A stretch of 64,000 nt of DNA from JAFGTP01 sp964498725 (GTDB taxonomy: Bacteria > Fidelibacterota > UBA2242 > JAFGTP01): assembly GCA_964498725.1 (NCBI GenBank), contig CAZCHS010000001.1, forward strand, positions 1-64,000, written 5' to 3'. Numbering within the stretch: position 1 is the first letter of the stretch; the number at the start of each line of letters is the position of its first letter. This document shows, one piece after another, positions 51,242 through 60,956 of this stretch. Under the pieces are notes generated by a model. It had not been told where the DNA came from. It saw nothing but the letters and a program-made list of their open reading frames with translations, and made no database searches. The position numbers and the translations under genes were made by a program.

Positions 51242-52831
51242 ATGTTAAGAAATGCAAAGGTATTTGGCTTATTGCTAATTTTATGGTCGGTTATCTTCGC
51301 CTTTACCGGCGAAGTATTGGAGGAATATTCCATACCGGGTAAATTCCCCACCGGATTAACCTGGGATGGGAAAAATCTGTGGCTGGCAGATCGTGAAACC
51401 GATCAAATTTACTGTCTTGATAGCGATGGCGAAGTGATAAAGAGTTTTCCGTCACCGGCTTATTGGCCGATGGGATTGGCGTGGGATGGTAAATATTTGT
51501 GGAACAGTGATGCGAACACGAAAAAGATATATTGTCTTGATCCTGATAACGGCAATATTCTGAAGACCATTGATTATCCGGAAAAAGTACCGGAAGGAAT
51601 GACCTTTGACGGGGAATATCTATGGTGCTGTGATAATAAGGATGATATTATTGTCCAGATCAGTACTGTGGATGGTACGACAATCCGGACCTTTCCCGCG
51701 CCCTCGGGAGATGCGCGGGGTATCTGTTATGACGGGAAATATTTCTGGATTTCCGACCGTATGGAAGACAAAATTTATATGGTGGATTATGAAACCGGCA
51801 ATGTTATCTTCGCCACTGATGCGCCATCGCAATTTCCCCGAGGCATGGCATGGGATGGAAAAGCAGTTTGGGTCGTGGACCACCATACCGACAAACTATA
51901 TAAACTCAAAAACCGTGATGGCGAAAAGTTACGGCGCTATAATAAGCGGGAATCAGTCACATTGCTGAAAAATCGTGCCCGGAATTTTGGCCCCGGTAAG
52001 ATATTGACCCTCGATCTTCATTTTGCATTACCCGTAGACCGCGATAATCAGAAAATACTCGAAGATGTGGAATTCAGTGAAAAACCAACGGATTACCCCA
52101 CTGACCGCTGGGACCAGAAGACCGCCCGGTTCCATTATAAAAATGTCAAAAGCGGCGAGATTAAAGCGCCGGAACTGAAAGTAAAATCGGAAATTTATGA
52201 AACTCAATATTTTGTTTATCCCGACGAAATCGGTTCTCTTGACGATATTCCCAGGGCTATTCGTAAAAAATATCTGGACAACGATGAAAAATATCAGCTG
52301 GAACATCCGGTTATTCAGCAGGCCCTGAAAGAAGCTGTGGATGATGAAAAAAATCCCTATTGGATCGCCCGTAAATTATACAATTATTTGTTACCCAGAA
52401 TGTACTATGAAATGGTGGGCGGCTGGAACACTGCACCGACAGTTTTAGAAAGAGGCAATGGTTCCTGCTCGGAATATTCTTTTGTCTATATCGCACTTTG
52501 CCGCGCAGCCGGTATTCCGGCCCGTTATGTAGGATCAGTAGTTGTACGTGGCGATGATACGTCCTATGATAATGTATTCCACCGTTGGTGTGAAATCTAT
52601 CTGCCGGATTTCGGCTGGATACCTGTGGATCCCAGTGGTGGTGACAAAAAGACACCGGCTGAACAAGCCGCATATTTTGGTCATTTGGATAATCGGTTTT
52701 TGATTACAACGCAATCAGGCGGCGGTTCCGAATTAATGGGCTGGACCTATAATTTTAATCAGTTCTGGACGACCGAACCCCAGACCAAAGTAATGACGGA
52801 GCATTTTGCCGACTGGGAAATTACGGAGTGA
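51242..52831 (+). CDS. Exported beta-propeller protein with transglutaminase-like domain
   Basis: 529 residues. Signal peptide at about 1-22. Residues about 30-225 contain five 40-residue repeats with G-(L/M/I)-x-(W/F/Y)-DG-K-x-(L/V/F)-W-x-x-D, probably a small propeller. The transglutaminase-like domain has GNGSCSEYS (Cys409), DNVFHRWCEIYL (His447) and IPVDPSGG (Asp463), a complete catalytic triad. It may crosslink or hydrolyse peptides outside the cytoplasm. GGAGGG precedes the ATG. The next gene is an alpha-oxoamine synthase in the same direction. Confidence 0.85.
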   Translation: MLRNAKVFGLLLILWSVIFAFTGEVLEEYSIPGKFPTGLTWDGKNLWLADRETDQIYCLDSDGEVIKSFPSPAYWPMGLAWDGKYLWNSDANTKKIYCLDPDNGNILKTIDYPEKVPEGMTFDGEYLWCCDNKDDIIVQISTVDGTTIRTFPAPSGDARGICYDGKYFWISDRMEDKIYMVDYETGNVIFATDAPSQFPRGMAWDGKAVWVVDHHTDKLYKLKNRDGEKLRRYNKRESVTLLKNRARNFGPGKILTLDLHFALPVDRDNQKILEDVEFSEKPTDYPTDRWDQKTARFHYKNVKSGEIKAPELKVKSEIYETQYFVYPDEIGSLDDIPRAIRKKYLDNDEKYQLEHPVIQQALKEAVDDEKNPYWIARKLYNYLLPRMYYEMVGGWNTAPTVLERGNGSCSEYSFVYIALCRAAGIPARYVGSVVVRGDDTSYDNVFHRWCEIYLPDFGWIPVDPSGGDKKTPAEQAAYFGHLDNRFLITTQSGGGSELMGWTYNFNQFWTTEPQTKVMTEHFADWEITE

Positions 52832-52879
52832 GATTAAAAGTAATTGACTGATAATCAGAAAATAAGGATTGGAGAGAAG

Positions 52880-54106
52880 ATGTCTTTAAAAAAAATAGAA
52901 AAAACAATCGGTGGAAACCTGGAAGATTTATATTCCAGCGGTCGCGCTAAAGGTGAAGAAAAAGTAATTGTTGATGTGAAAAAAGCAGGGCGGGATCATG
53001 GCCCCAGATATATTCTCAGGGGCTTTGGAGATCAGGCGTTCATCAAAATGAATGCGAATTCCTACCTGGGACTGTCACTGCGGGAAGATATGATTCAGGC
53101 GGAAGAGGAAGCCGCCCGGAAGTTTGGTGTTGGTCCGGGCGCTGTACGGTTTATCAGTGGCACTTATGACCATCATATTAAACTGGAAAAAAAACTGGCG
53201 GAATTTCACGGGAAACCTGCCGGTATGATCTTTAGCTCTGCCTATGTGACGAGTATGGGTGTGATTGTTCCGCTGACCACCAAGGAAACAGTGATCATCA
53301 GCGATGAGCTCAATCATAATTGTATCATCAACGGGGTTCGCTTATCCCGCCCGGCACATAAGGCAATTTATAAACACAATGATATGCAGGACCTGGAAAA
53401 GCAGTTAGCAGACGCAGTAGGAAAAGGCCGGCGCGTACTGGTTATTACCGACGGTATATTTTCCATGCGTGGGGATCATGCACCCCTGGACGAATTAGTG
53501 AAAACCTGTGAAAAATATAATGATAAATTTGAAGAAGGTGTAATTTCGATCGTTGATGATTCCCACGGCGTTGGAGCCTTTGGCAAAACCGGACGGGGCA
53601 CGGAAGAATATACCGGCGCGACGGTGGATGTGCTGATCGGGACATTGGGGAAGGCCTTTGGCGTTAATGGCGGCTATGTGGTGACCAATGAAAAAATCAT
53701 TGAATATCTTCGGGAAACAGCGCCAATGTACATCTATTCCAATCCGATTACAGTTTCAGAATGTAATGCGGCAATGAAAGCGCTCGATATTCTTACGGGA
53801 GAAGAAGGAAAGTCTATTATAGCCCACCTGCATCAAATGACGAAAAAGTTTGAAAAAGGATTGCTGGATTTGGGTTTTGAAACCATTAAAGGCGATCATC
53901 CGGTGGTACCGCTGATGGTCCGTGACACTCAGGAAACCAAAAGGATTGTCGATTTCCTGATGGAAAATGGTGTTCTTGCGACAGGATTGAATTTTCCGGT
54001 TGTGCCGAAAGGTGATGAGGAAATTCGTTTTCAGGTTTCTGCTGAGCATACAGAGGCTGATATTGATTATGTCCTCAATATTCTGAAAAAATACAAAAAC
54101 AAGTAA
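52880..54106 (+). CDS. Alpha-oxoamine synthase (KBL/BioF/SPT-type, PLP-dependent)
   Basis: 408 residues from ATG 52880, chosen because GGAGAG precedes it; a TTG at 52844 is rejected. Seen: MNANSYLGLSLREDM, GPGAVRFISGTYDHH, IVDDSHGVGAFG (His stacking on PLP) and GTLGKAFGVNGGYVV with the PLP Lys. The family condenses an amino acid with an acyl-CoA: 2-amino-3-ketobutyrate, 8-amino-7-oxononanoate or a sphingoid base. Which one is not decidable; no biotin or threonine genes are adjacent. A terminator follows. Confidence 0.9.
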   Translation: MSLKKIEKTIGGNLEDLYSSGRAKGEEKVIVDVKKAGRDHGPRYILRGFGDQAFIKMNANSYLGLSLREDMIQAEEEAARKFGVGPGAVRFISGTYDHHIKLEKKLAEFHGKPAGMIFSSAYVTSMGVIVPLTTKETVIISDELNHNCIINGVRLSRPAHKAIYKHNDMQDLEKQLADAVGKGRRVLVITDGIFSMRGDHAPLDELVKTCEKYNDKFEEGVISIVDDSHGVGAFGKTGRGTEEYTGATVDVLIGTLGKAFGVNGGYVVTNEKIIEYLRETAPMYIYSNPITVSECNAAMKALDILTGEEGKSIIAHLHQMTKKFEKGLLDLGFETIKGDHPVVPLMVRDTQETKRIVDFLMENGVLATGLNFPVVPKGDEEIRFQVSAEHTEADIDYVLNILKKYKNK

Positions 54107-54204
54107 ATTTAAAGAGGCTGTCCGATAGAGGTTGGCCGGCTGCGTCATATGTATGTGCAGAATCCATAAAAAAGAGAATTTTTGACACCCTGCTGAGAAG
54201 AAAT

Positions 54205-54240
54205 ATTTTGGCCCTGGCTGCGTTTAACCGGGGCCAAAAT
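54205..54240 (+). terminator. Rho-independent terminator
   Basis: 13-bp stem with one wobble pair (54205-54217 with 54228-54240) around a ten-base loop, followed by AATTTTATTT. It lies about 100 bases after the alpha-oxoamine synthase stop. Confidence 0.75.
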
Positions 54241-54352
54241 AATTTTATTTCCGCATATTTCGATTCATATCTTTAATATTACTCCCGAACAGCTTCATAT
54301 TGCATTTAAACAATTTTATCATTATTCTGAAATTAAAAGGAAATATATTCAG

Positions 54353-55372
54353 ATGTTTAATAAACTGACGATTTTACTCATAACAATTCTAAGTTTAAGC
54401 ACATGCACCCGGTATATACATGATTTTTCTAATCTCATTGTGGAAGACGGTCAGTATGACACGGAATTTCCCCATCGCAATTGCGCTGCGGAACTGAGTA
54501 ATATTAGCAACACTACCAAAATGTTAACCTGTGTTGGATATTATACGGAATATCAATTCAGCCTTGAAAATCAATTTACGCTACAGGATATCAAGATCGA
54601 TGAAGCGGTCAAAACGGTCAGTTTTAATAATAACAGCACCGGAACGGCAACTATTATTCATAAGGAAAATAACCAGGTGGCGATGTTGACTTGCGCCCAC
54701 ATTGTAAACGTGCCGGAAAAAATTATCACCTATTTTGAGAAACCCTATGATAATTACATCGCTTCTATCTCTTTTCTTACAAAAAAAATGATTTACTGTT
54801 CTGAAATTGCCACCGAAGACATTGAAATTCTTGTGCTGGATGATAAAATCGATATCGCTATTTTGGGCGCTAAAACCAGCGAAACGAGCAACCTGATTCC
54901 CGTTTTAGATTATCCGGTGGGAAATACAAAACAACTTAATTGGGGAAGTTTTGTCTATTTGTTTGGGTTTCCAAGAGGATACAAAATGATCTCTCACGGC
55001 ATTACCAGTTTCAGTAAGCCGCGGCCGGAACAGTATTTTTATGCTGATTCGCCTTTCAATCGTGGTTTCAGTGGGGGACTGGTAATAGGTATACTAGACG
55101 GTGTGCCAAATTTTGAAGTGATTGGGATCGCCACTTCGGCCGCTGCGGAATTTTACCAGTATTTATCTCCGAGAGTTAACAATGAAGCTGAAGATTTCAA
55201 AGTCACATTTGAACCCTATGAGGGGGAAATATTTACCAAAAAATTAGAAATGATCATGTATGGCGTAACGCAAATTACTTCTATAAATGCAATTACAGGA
55301 TTTTGGAAAGAAAACCGCGATTACCTGGAATCCCGGGGATACTATCTGAATTCATTTTTTGAACGGCAATAA
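54353..55372 (+). CDS. Trypsin-like serine protease lipoprotein
   Basis: 339 residues. A lipobox LSTC ends the signal peptide (Cys18). The chymotrypsin-fold triad is visible: His116 in LTCAHIV, Asp167 in DDKIDIAIL and Ser240 in RGFSGG. There is no PDZ domain, unlike DegP. It probably works at the periplasmic or outer membrane face. The gene stands alone after a terminator, with about 110 bases of own upstream region. Confidence 0.85.
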   Translation: MFNKLTILLITILSLSTCTRYIHDFSNLIVEDGQYDTEFPHRNCAAELSNISNTTKMLTCVGYYTEYQFSLENQFTLQDIKIDEAVKTVSFNNNSTGTATIIHKENNQVAMLTCAHIVNVPEKIITYFEKPYDNYIASISFLTKKMIYCSEIATEDIEILVLDDKIDIAILGAKTSETSNLIPVLDYPVGNTKQLNWGSFVYLFGFPRGYKMISHGITSFSKPRPEQYFYADSPFNRGFSGGLVIGILDGVPNFEVIGIATSAAAEFYQYLSPRVNNEAEDFKVTFEPYEGEIFTKKLEMIMYGVTQITSINAITGFWKENRDYLESRGYYLNSFFERQ

Positions 55373-55589
55373 ATTTACTATTACAATTAAAACAACGTAA
55401 CTGCTTCCCCATGCAGGTGACAAGTCTCCCGGTCTTTTGATTTCTTTCCAAACCGGATTATCCTACCGCCGGACAGACAGAAATTATCCTCTACGATAAA
55501 GAAAAACTCTAAGCAGTTGCAAAATATTTTCTTTGTATAAGTTTAGCGAATAGTTAATTTTTACGCCAATAATGTTATTGAGGAGAATT

Positions 55590-58457
55590 ATGGTCAAAAG
55601 AATTATTATTTTGAGCTTATTTTTATTTCTAACCAATTTAAACGCCTATTATTTCATGAATCAGCGCAATCACGCAGAGATTGACTGGAAAAGTCTTGAA
55701 TCGGAAAATATAATTGTCGCGTATCATGACCCCCTGCTGGAGACGGCCGAGGAGGCACTGCAAATATCTGAAGCCACTTACAAGTCCCTGGTACAGACTT
55801 ATGACCTGGAGTTGGATGAAAAAATCAAGATTTTTATCACCAACCAGGATAAAATAACCAATGGATATTCAGCAGCCGGAAAATATATTGCCATTTGGGT
55901 GGATGTCAATGATTATGTCAATATTTTCACCGGCCGGGAAAAATGGCTGCGAAAAGTGCTTTCTCATGAAATTTCCCACCATTTTGTTTTCCATTCTGTC
56001 AGAACCTGGGCGGATATATTTTTTCCTGTCACCGCAATGTCTTTTCCTTCGGATTTTAATGAGGGATATGCCATGTTTTTCAGTGGCGAAGAATGGGGAT
56101 ATGGCCGGGAAGATGCCAACCTCCGTAAAGGGATATTTTCCAATGATATTTCCTACAACCATCCCGATGGTTTTTTCTACACTACCGGATTTTCCATGGT
56201 GCGTTATTTATATGAATTCTATGGTATGGAAAAACTACAGGAACTATTGAAATACAGAAATAAATTCAATCTCTATAGTTTCAAGACAGCATTTAAAAAA
56301 GTCTATGGGAAAAGCCTCAAAGAATTTAAGGAAGAATGGCGACAGTATGTTTATGCTTATTATTTCGGAACTGCCTATGAGATGAAGAGTAGTGATGGCG
56401 ATACTTCAGCTGTCAACAGTTTAAATTATCTTGACAGGATCGATGTCAAAGGCTGGAAAAATTTTCGATCAATAACAATGAAGGATTCCCTGATCTTTTT
56501 TCAGGGCAAGGGAAATGACAAGCAATATTATCATGATCTGGGCATTGGATATTTTAACCGGGATACACTCAATAATGATACCCTGGAAATTAAGCGAATT
56601 AAGAAAATTGAACCGGTGGGAATTGCACAGGACCTTTCCATCAGTAATAATCTGCGTTACTGCTCTTATGTGAAGTATGAGCGGGGTAAGTTCGGTTCCA
56701 TTTTACCGAAGATTCATGTCTATGATATTAAAATGGATAAAATAGAGAAAATCACCACCGGCCGGCTACCACAGGTTGATAATCGGGGCGGCGTTTATTT
56801 TCAGCAGCTGAACCATGAAAATAATTTTATTAAATATCGTCAGGAAGAAAGTGAAGAAACGATTTTGACCCTGCACAAAAGTACAGCAATTGGCGAAATG
56901 GTGCTGGGCCCTGACGGCGATAAACTGGCTTTATCTCAATTTGATGAAAACCATGAGTTTTTATTGACAGTTTACAGTTTGTCAGACAAGCAGATGATCC
57001 ACACAGACACTTTGCCCAGATTTCCCCGTAAAATATTCTGGCGGGACCAGGAAAACCTGGTCATAACCTTACCGGGAGAAGTTGACAGCCGAACAGTAAT
57101 TAAGAATATTAATATCAAAACCGGCGGGACTGCGGATTTCGAGACTCCGCCATACAATGTGATCGCACAGCAAATCGAGAAAACCGATTCCACCCATAAA
57201 GCCATTGTACTGGCGGAATTGGACCGTGAAAAAAATAGATTGCTAAAGGTTGATCTAAAAGATAAAAGTGGAAACCGGTATACACCTGAATCAAATTATT
57301 ACACGCGCTGGATCGAAGCTCGCTATCCCTATCCGATTGAGGTTCCTGATACAGTTCCGGACTATAAAAAGCAGAACTATAATCATCTGAAAAATGTGGA
57401 ATCCTATATCAATTTTATATATCCTGATGTGGAGGCTATGATTCTGATGACAATGTGGATGGATCCGCTGTCCAGGCATATGTTCACTTTCAGCGGTTAC
57501 CTGGAATACGATGGCATGGAGCCTTATTATTTAATAAATTATGTCAACCGGCAATTACCGGTGACTATTGATCTCAGCTATACAAAATATATATGGCTGG
57601 GGGGAATTTGGGAAGATACCTGGTTTACTTATGATATTGAAAATGTTGGAATTAATTTCAGTAAACCACTGGACATAATAAAAAATTCCTTTGTTCGTTT
57701 TCAGGTTTCCACCGGGTTGATGTATCAGGACATAAAACTGCGGGAAGAAAATTTTGAAACCCGTCCGATTTTTGAAGAGGGTATTGCCTACACGTCGGAA
57801 TCAGGATTGCAACTTGTCTATGAACTGCCTTTCAAAAATTCCTTTGTTCATCCGGTAAGGAAATATGGCGTGAATTATCAACTCAGTATGGCTAATTCCT
57901 CACTGGGCATGAAAAAGGATTTTGTAGAGCATGACATTAATTTCGAACTTGACTTCGCGCCGCTCTACGATGTGTTCAATCTGAAAGTGGATAATTTTAT
58001 TTTTACCAACAAAACCAATTTGAATATCATCAATGGTAACTATTTTTCACAATTTCAGCCCGGACTGGATATTAATGAAAATATACCCATTGGTGGTGGG
58101 CTGATCACGGAAAGACAGTATTTACGTGGTATCGATAAGACTCTGGTGGGCAATAAATTACTGGTCACAAAGAATGAATTCTGGATGAAGATAACCGATG
58201 ATCTGAATTTTTCTGTTAATCTTGGCGCGCCTTTGATAGATGCCGGGTATTTGGGTATTGGTCTATGGACTGATTATGGAAAAATCTGGACCGATGACGG
58301 AAATTATACTTTTCAAACAGCCGGATATGAATTCAAAGGGGTTGTTAATATTTTGGGAATCCCTACCATTCAGCGGTTTGGCCGTGCCTATAATTTAGAT
58401 ACAGAAGCCCTGGACTATTATTACCAGATGAATCTGCCCATAGATATCGGACTTTAA
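55590..58457 (+). CDS. Large exported metallopeptidase-MA, propeller and barrel-like protein
   Basis: 955 residues from ATG 55590, with GAGGAG five bases upstream; an ATG at 55572 overlaps that site. A signal peptide (about 1-19) is followed by a zinc-peptidase domain with HEISH (His126, Glu127, His130) and a downstream Glu in FNEGYAMFF, as in MA-clan peptidases. The middle (about 285-560) has TolB-like repeat strands (for example PDGDKLALSQFDENHEF). The C-terminal about 300 residues alternate hydrophobic and polar residues like outer-membrane strands. Domain order resembles uncharacterised FCB proteins. Substrate unknown. Confidence 0.85.
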   Translation: MVKRIIILSLFLFLTNLNAYYFMNQRNHAEIDWKSLESENIIVAYHDPLLETAEEALQISEATYKSLVQTYDLELDEKIKIFITNQDKITNGYSAAGKYIAIWVDVNDYVNIFTGREKWLRKVLSHEISHHFVFHSVRTWADIFFPVTAMSFPSDFNEGYAMFFSGEEWGYGREDANLRKGIFSNDISYNHPDGFFYTTGFSMVRYLYEFYGMEKLQELLKYRNKFNLYSFKTAFKKVYGKSLKEFKEEWRQYVYAYYFGTAYEMKSSDGDTSAVNSLNYLDRIDVKGWKNFRSITMKDSLIFFQGKGNDKQYYHDLGIGYFNRDTLNNDTLEIKRIKKIEPVGIAQDLSISNNLRYCSYVKYERGKFGSILPKIHVYDIKMDKIEKITTGRLPQVDNRGGVYFQQLNHENNFIKYRQEESEETILTLHKSTAIGEMVLGPDGDKLALSQFDENHEFLLTVYSLSDKQMIHTDTLPRFPRKIFWRDQENLVITLPGEVDSRTVIKNINIKTGGTADFETPPYNVIAQQIEKTDSTHKAIVLAELDREKNRLLKVDLKDKSGNRYTPESNYYTRWIEARYPYPIEVPDTVPDYKKQNYNHLKNVESYINFIYPDVEAMILMTMWMDPLSRHMFTFSGYLEYDGMEPYYLINYVNRQLPVTIDLSYTKYIWLGGIWEDTWFTYDIENVGINFSKPLDIIKNSFVRFQVSTGLMYQDIKLREENFETRPIFEEGIAYTSESGLQLVYELPFKNSFVHPVRKYGVNYQLSMANSSLGMKKDFVEHDINFELDFAPLYDVFNLKVDNFIFTNKTNLNIINGNYFSQFQPGLDINENIPIGGGLITERQYLRGIDKTLVGNKLLVTKNEFWMKITDDLNFSVNLGAPLIDAGYLGIGLWTDYGKIWTDDGNYTFQTAGYEFKGVVNILGIPTIQRFGRAYNLDTEALDYYYQMNLPIDIGL

Positions 58458-58532
58458 AAAAGATGAATATTGTAGAGAATAATTAAAATTATTAAATTTA
58501 CAGGATTTGTAAATAATGTTTAATGAGGATTT

Positions 58533-58886
58533 ATGAAATTACAAGTACTAAAATCTAAGATACATCGCGCTGTTGTAACGGAAACTGAATTGGATTATGT
58601 CGGCAGCATTACAATTGATAAAGAAATGATGGATGCCGTTGGCCTCTATGATAATGAAAAAGTTCATGTCTTCAATATCAATAGCGGCGATCGGTTTGAA
58701 ACCTATGTAATTGAAGGCAAGCCCGGCGCTAAACAGATCTGCGTTAATGGCGCGGCCGCCCGTATGGCGCAAAAAGGGGACCGGGTGATCATTGTTGCAT
58801 ATGGTTTGATTGACGAGCAGGAGATGCAACATTTCTCACCAAAAATTGTGACCATAAATGAAAAAAATGAGATAATTGAAAATTGA
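58533..58886 (+). CDS. panD: Aspartate 1-decarboxylase
   Basis: 117 residues. The self-cleavage site is Gly24-Ser25 (LDYVGSITID), which generates the pyruvoyl cofactor. HRAVVTETELDYVGS and NGAAARMAQKGDRVII match the family. It makes beta-alanine for pantothenate and CoA. AGGA precedes the ATG, and a terminator follows. Confidence 0.97.
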   Translation: MKLQVLKSKIHRAVVTETELDYVGSITIDKEMMDAVGLYDNEKVHVFNINSGDRFETYVIEGKPGAKQICVNGAAARMAQKGDRVIIVAYGLIDEQEMQHFSPKIVTINEKNEIIEN

Positions 58887-58962
58887 TTTGCCGGAGGGCC
58901 GGTTAAATAATTATTTTAATTCTTGAAAAAGACTAAATATTGGCATATAATAGAGTATTACA

Positions 58963-58992
58963 AAATAGGACAAGCAAAGGCTTGTCCTATTT
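58963..58992 (+). terminator. Rho-independent terminator
   Basis: 13-bp perfect stem (58963-58975 with 58980-58992) around a four-base loop, ending in TTT and followed by ATATAATC. It terminates panD. Confidence 0.8.
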
Positions 58993-59033
58993 ATATAATC
59001 GTTATTTAATTCGGTTTTTTTATTTTGTAACTA

Positions 59034-60956
59034 ATGAAATATTACATTCGCCAGATAATACCTTTTTTCCTTGGAATACTAATAATTATTGGAATTTATA
59101 TAGTAGATGTCGTTTTTTATCGGGTGCCCAGTTTTATCAAAGTTTTTCGAATAGAAAGAGAAGCGGCGGCAGTGGTTTCGCTATTATTAACTTTCCCATT
59201 TATAAAAAAAATATACTTTGACAAAATCCTTCTGGAAAGACAAAAATTTCTTACATTCCTGATATTGGCCTTGACCCTGATCGGTGTTATTTTACTGCCA
59301 CGGCTGGTGATTAAAAAGTATATTGTGCTGTGGGATAATAATCCCATGCTGGCGGAATTTCCAACTGTTTGGAATGCCTATTCCGTCTTGTGTGCAATTT
59401 TATTTTCTTTGGCTCTGATGTTATTTATTCAAATCATCAAATCCCTGGTATTAAAACAGGAGGGAAGTTTATTTTTCAAGATCCTTTTCAAGGTTATTAT
59501 CATTGCCATTGTAATGGTTGCTCTTCTTTTTAATATGATCGAGGACCGCTATCTTTATCAGCCGGTGCTGGATGGTTATATGGGACTGTTTTATAATTAT
59601 AAACTGGGAATTTATCTGTTCTTAGCAATCTCGGTCGTTTTTGCCTTTGACAGTTCATGGCTTGAGGATTTGAATAAGCGGGATAAGATCATCTGCTTCA
59701 TCAGCAGTATATTAACGGCTTTGATACTGCTCTACCTGTTTTGGTCAAAATATATCGTGTCTGTCTATGCCTTTAGTACGACTGTTAAGGGCTTTGTGCT
59801 GGTCGGTTTTTTGTTTGTGCTGGCCTTTTTAACGGTCACTTCGGTCAAGATACTATTTCATCTACCAACAGCCGGAAAGGTAGACCGGGTCAGCCAGGAA
59901 TTGCAGTTTTTATCAGAAATTGAAGCCATGTTTAAACAAAAAGCCAAAGACCAGGAAATTATTGATGCTGTAATTGACCTTTCTAATCGAATTACCGAGG
60001 CTAATGGTGGCTGGCTGGAATTACGGGAGACAGGTGATAAATTTAGGATCAAACATTATCTGAACATCGACGAAGACCTGGTTAATGAGATTGGTTCTTT
60101 TACAGTGGATAACATCAAAAATTATCTCATCGAACAAAGGAAATTTTTGTTAATTGAAAATATCCGGGACAATGACCTGACAAAGGATTTTAAATACCTG
60201 GAAATTCCCTGGAAATCCCTGTTGGCAATACCAGTGGCTATTGATAATGATGTTATCGGCGTGTTTTATTTGGTCAAAAATAAATTAAAGGGATTTTCTA
60301 ATAAAGATGAGAAAACACTGCGGCGGTTTTTGATCCATCTGGAACCGGTTATTTCCAGGCGATTAGCCGGAATTGGCTGTAATGAACAGCCGGAACGGAT
60401 TCATTTTCAACAAAATGATTATGTGATTGATGTTATCGGATCAGCAAAAATGCAATATCTCACCATATGTGATGGTAGATATTTTGACTGTTGTATTCTG
60501 GGGATTTCTGAGGAAATCAGCGCCAATGATCTGCTGGAATTAAAAGGCAGTCTCAAAATATTGATGAAGATGAATAATAATATCACGGATATTGCCGATT
60601 CACTGGGGAACCTGGTGGATCTGTCGCCGGAAAGTTGTGACTATATTTTTGTATTCCTGAATACTGAAAAAGGGCAGGTGGCTGTGATCAAATCCGGTTA
60701 TTTGTTCCATGGGAATTCATCCGGCAGTGATAATAAGATAATCAGTGATACAAACAAAATAGCCGAGCATTCCCTTGAGGATTGGGAAATCATAAAAAAG
60801 GACCAGGAAAAGTTATTGGATCTCTCCCGTTTTCAGGAATTTATTGATAGCCGGGGCGAAATATCCGAAGCGGATTTATATTATAAATTTCATACGCTGT
60901 TTGATGAGGATTTGCCAAGAGAAGATTTTATCTTGATACGGAAAGTATCAGTGTAA
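59034..60956 (+). CDS. Multi-pass membrane GAF-domain protein, degenerate PP2C-like C-terminus
   Basis: 640 residues. About eight membrane helices span 1-280. Residues about 300-445 form a GAF-like sensor (RITEANGGWLELRETGDKF and SLLAIPVAIDNDVIGVFYLV). The C-terminal about 170 residues end DEDLPREDFILIRKVSV, like the end of SpoIIE-type PP2C phosphatases (DDxTLVV), but metal-binding Asp residues are not obvious. It may be a stress or signal regulator. Its last nine bases overlap the end of the opposing HD-GYP gene. Confidence 0.78.
   Translation: MKYYIRQIIPFFLGILIIIGIYIVDVVFYRVPSFIKVFRIEREAAAVVSLLLTFPFIKKIYFDKILLERQKFLTFLILALTLIGVILLPRLVIKKYIVLWDNNPMLAEFPTVWNAYSVLCAILFSLALMLFIQIIKSLVLKQEGSLFFKILFKVIIIAIVMVALLFNMIEDRYLYQPVLDGYMGLFYNYKLGIYLFLAISVVFAFDSSWLEDLNKRDKIICFISSILTALILLYLFWSKYIVSVYAFSTTVKGFVLVGFLFVLAFLTVTSVKILFHLPTAGKVDRVSQELQFLSEIEAMFKQKAKDQEIIDAVIDLSNRITEANGGWLELRETGDKFRIKHYLNIDEDLVNEIGSFTVDNIKNYLIEQRKFLLIENIRDNDLTKDFKYLEIPWKSLLAIPVAIDNDVIGVFYLVKNKLKGFSNKDEKTLRRFLIHLEPVISRRLAGIGCNEQPERIHFQQNDYVIDVIGSAKMQYLTICDGRYFDCCILGISEEISANDLLELKGSLKILMKMNNNITDIADSLGNLVDLSPESCDYIFVFLNTEKGQVAVIKSGYLFHGNSSGSDNKIISDTNKIAEHSLEDWEIIKKDQEKLLDLSRFQEFIDSRGEISEADLYYKFHTLFDEDLPREDFILIRKVSV

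Noticed and set aside
55442..55513. Short coding-like tail (PTAGQTEIILYDKEKL) between the serine protease and metallopeptidase genes
   Set aside because: Only 23 codons, no start or homologue known; could be a decayed gene end but is too short to claim.
58940..59221. Plus-strand frame overlapping the panD terminator and GAF gene
   Set aside because: Runs through the hairpin terminator and overlaps the supported membrane protein in another frame.
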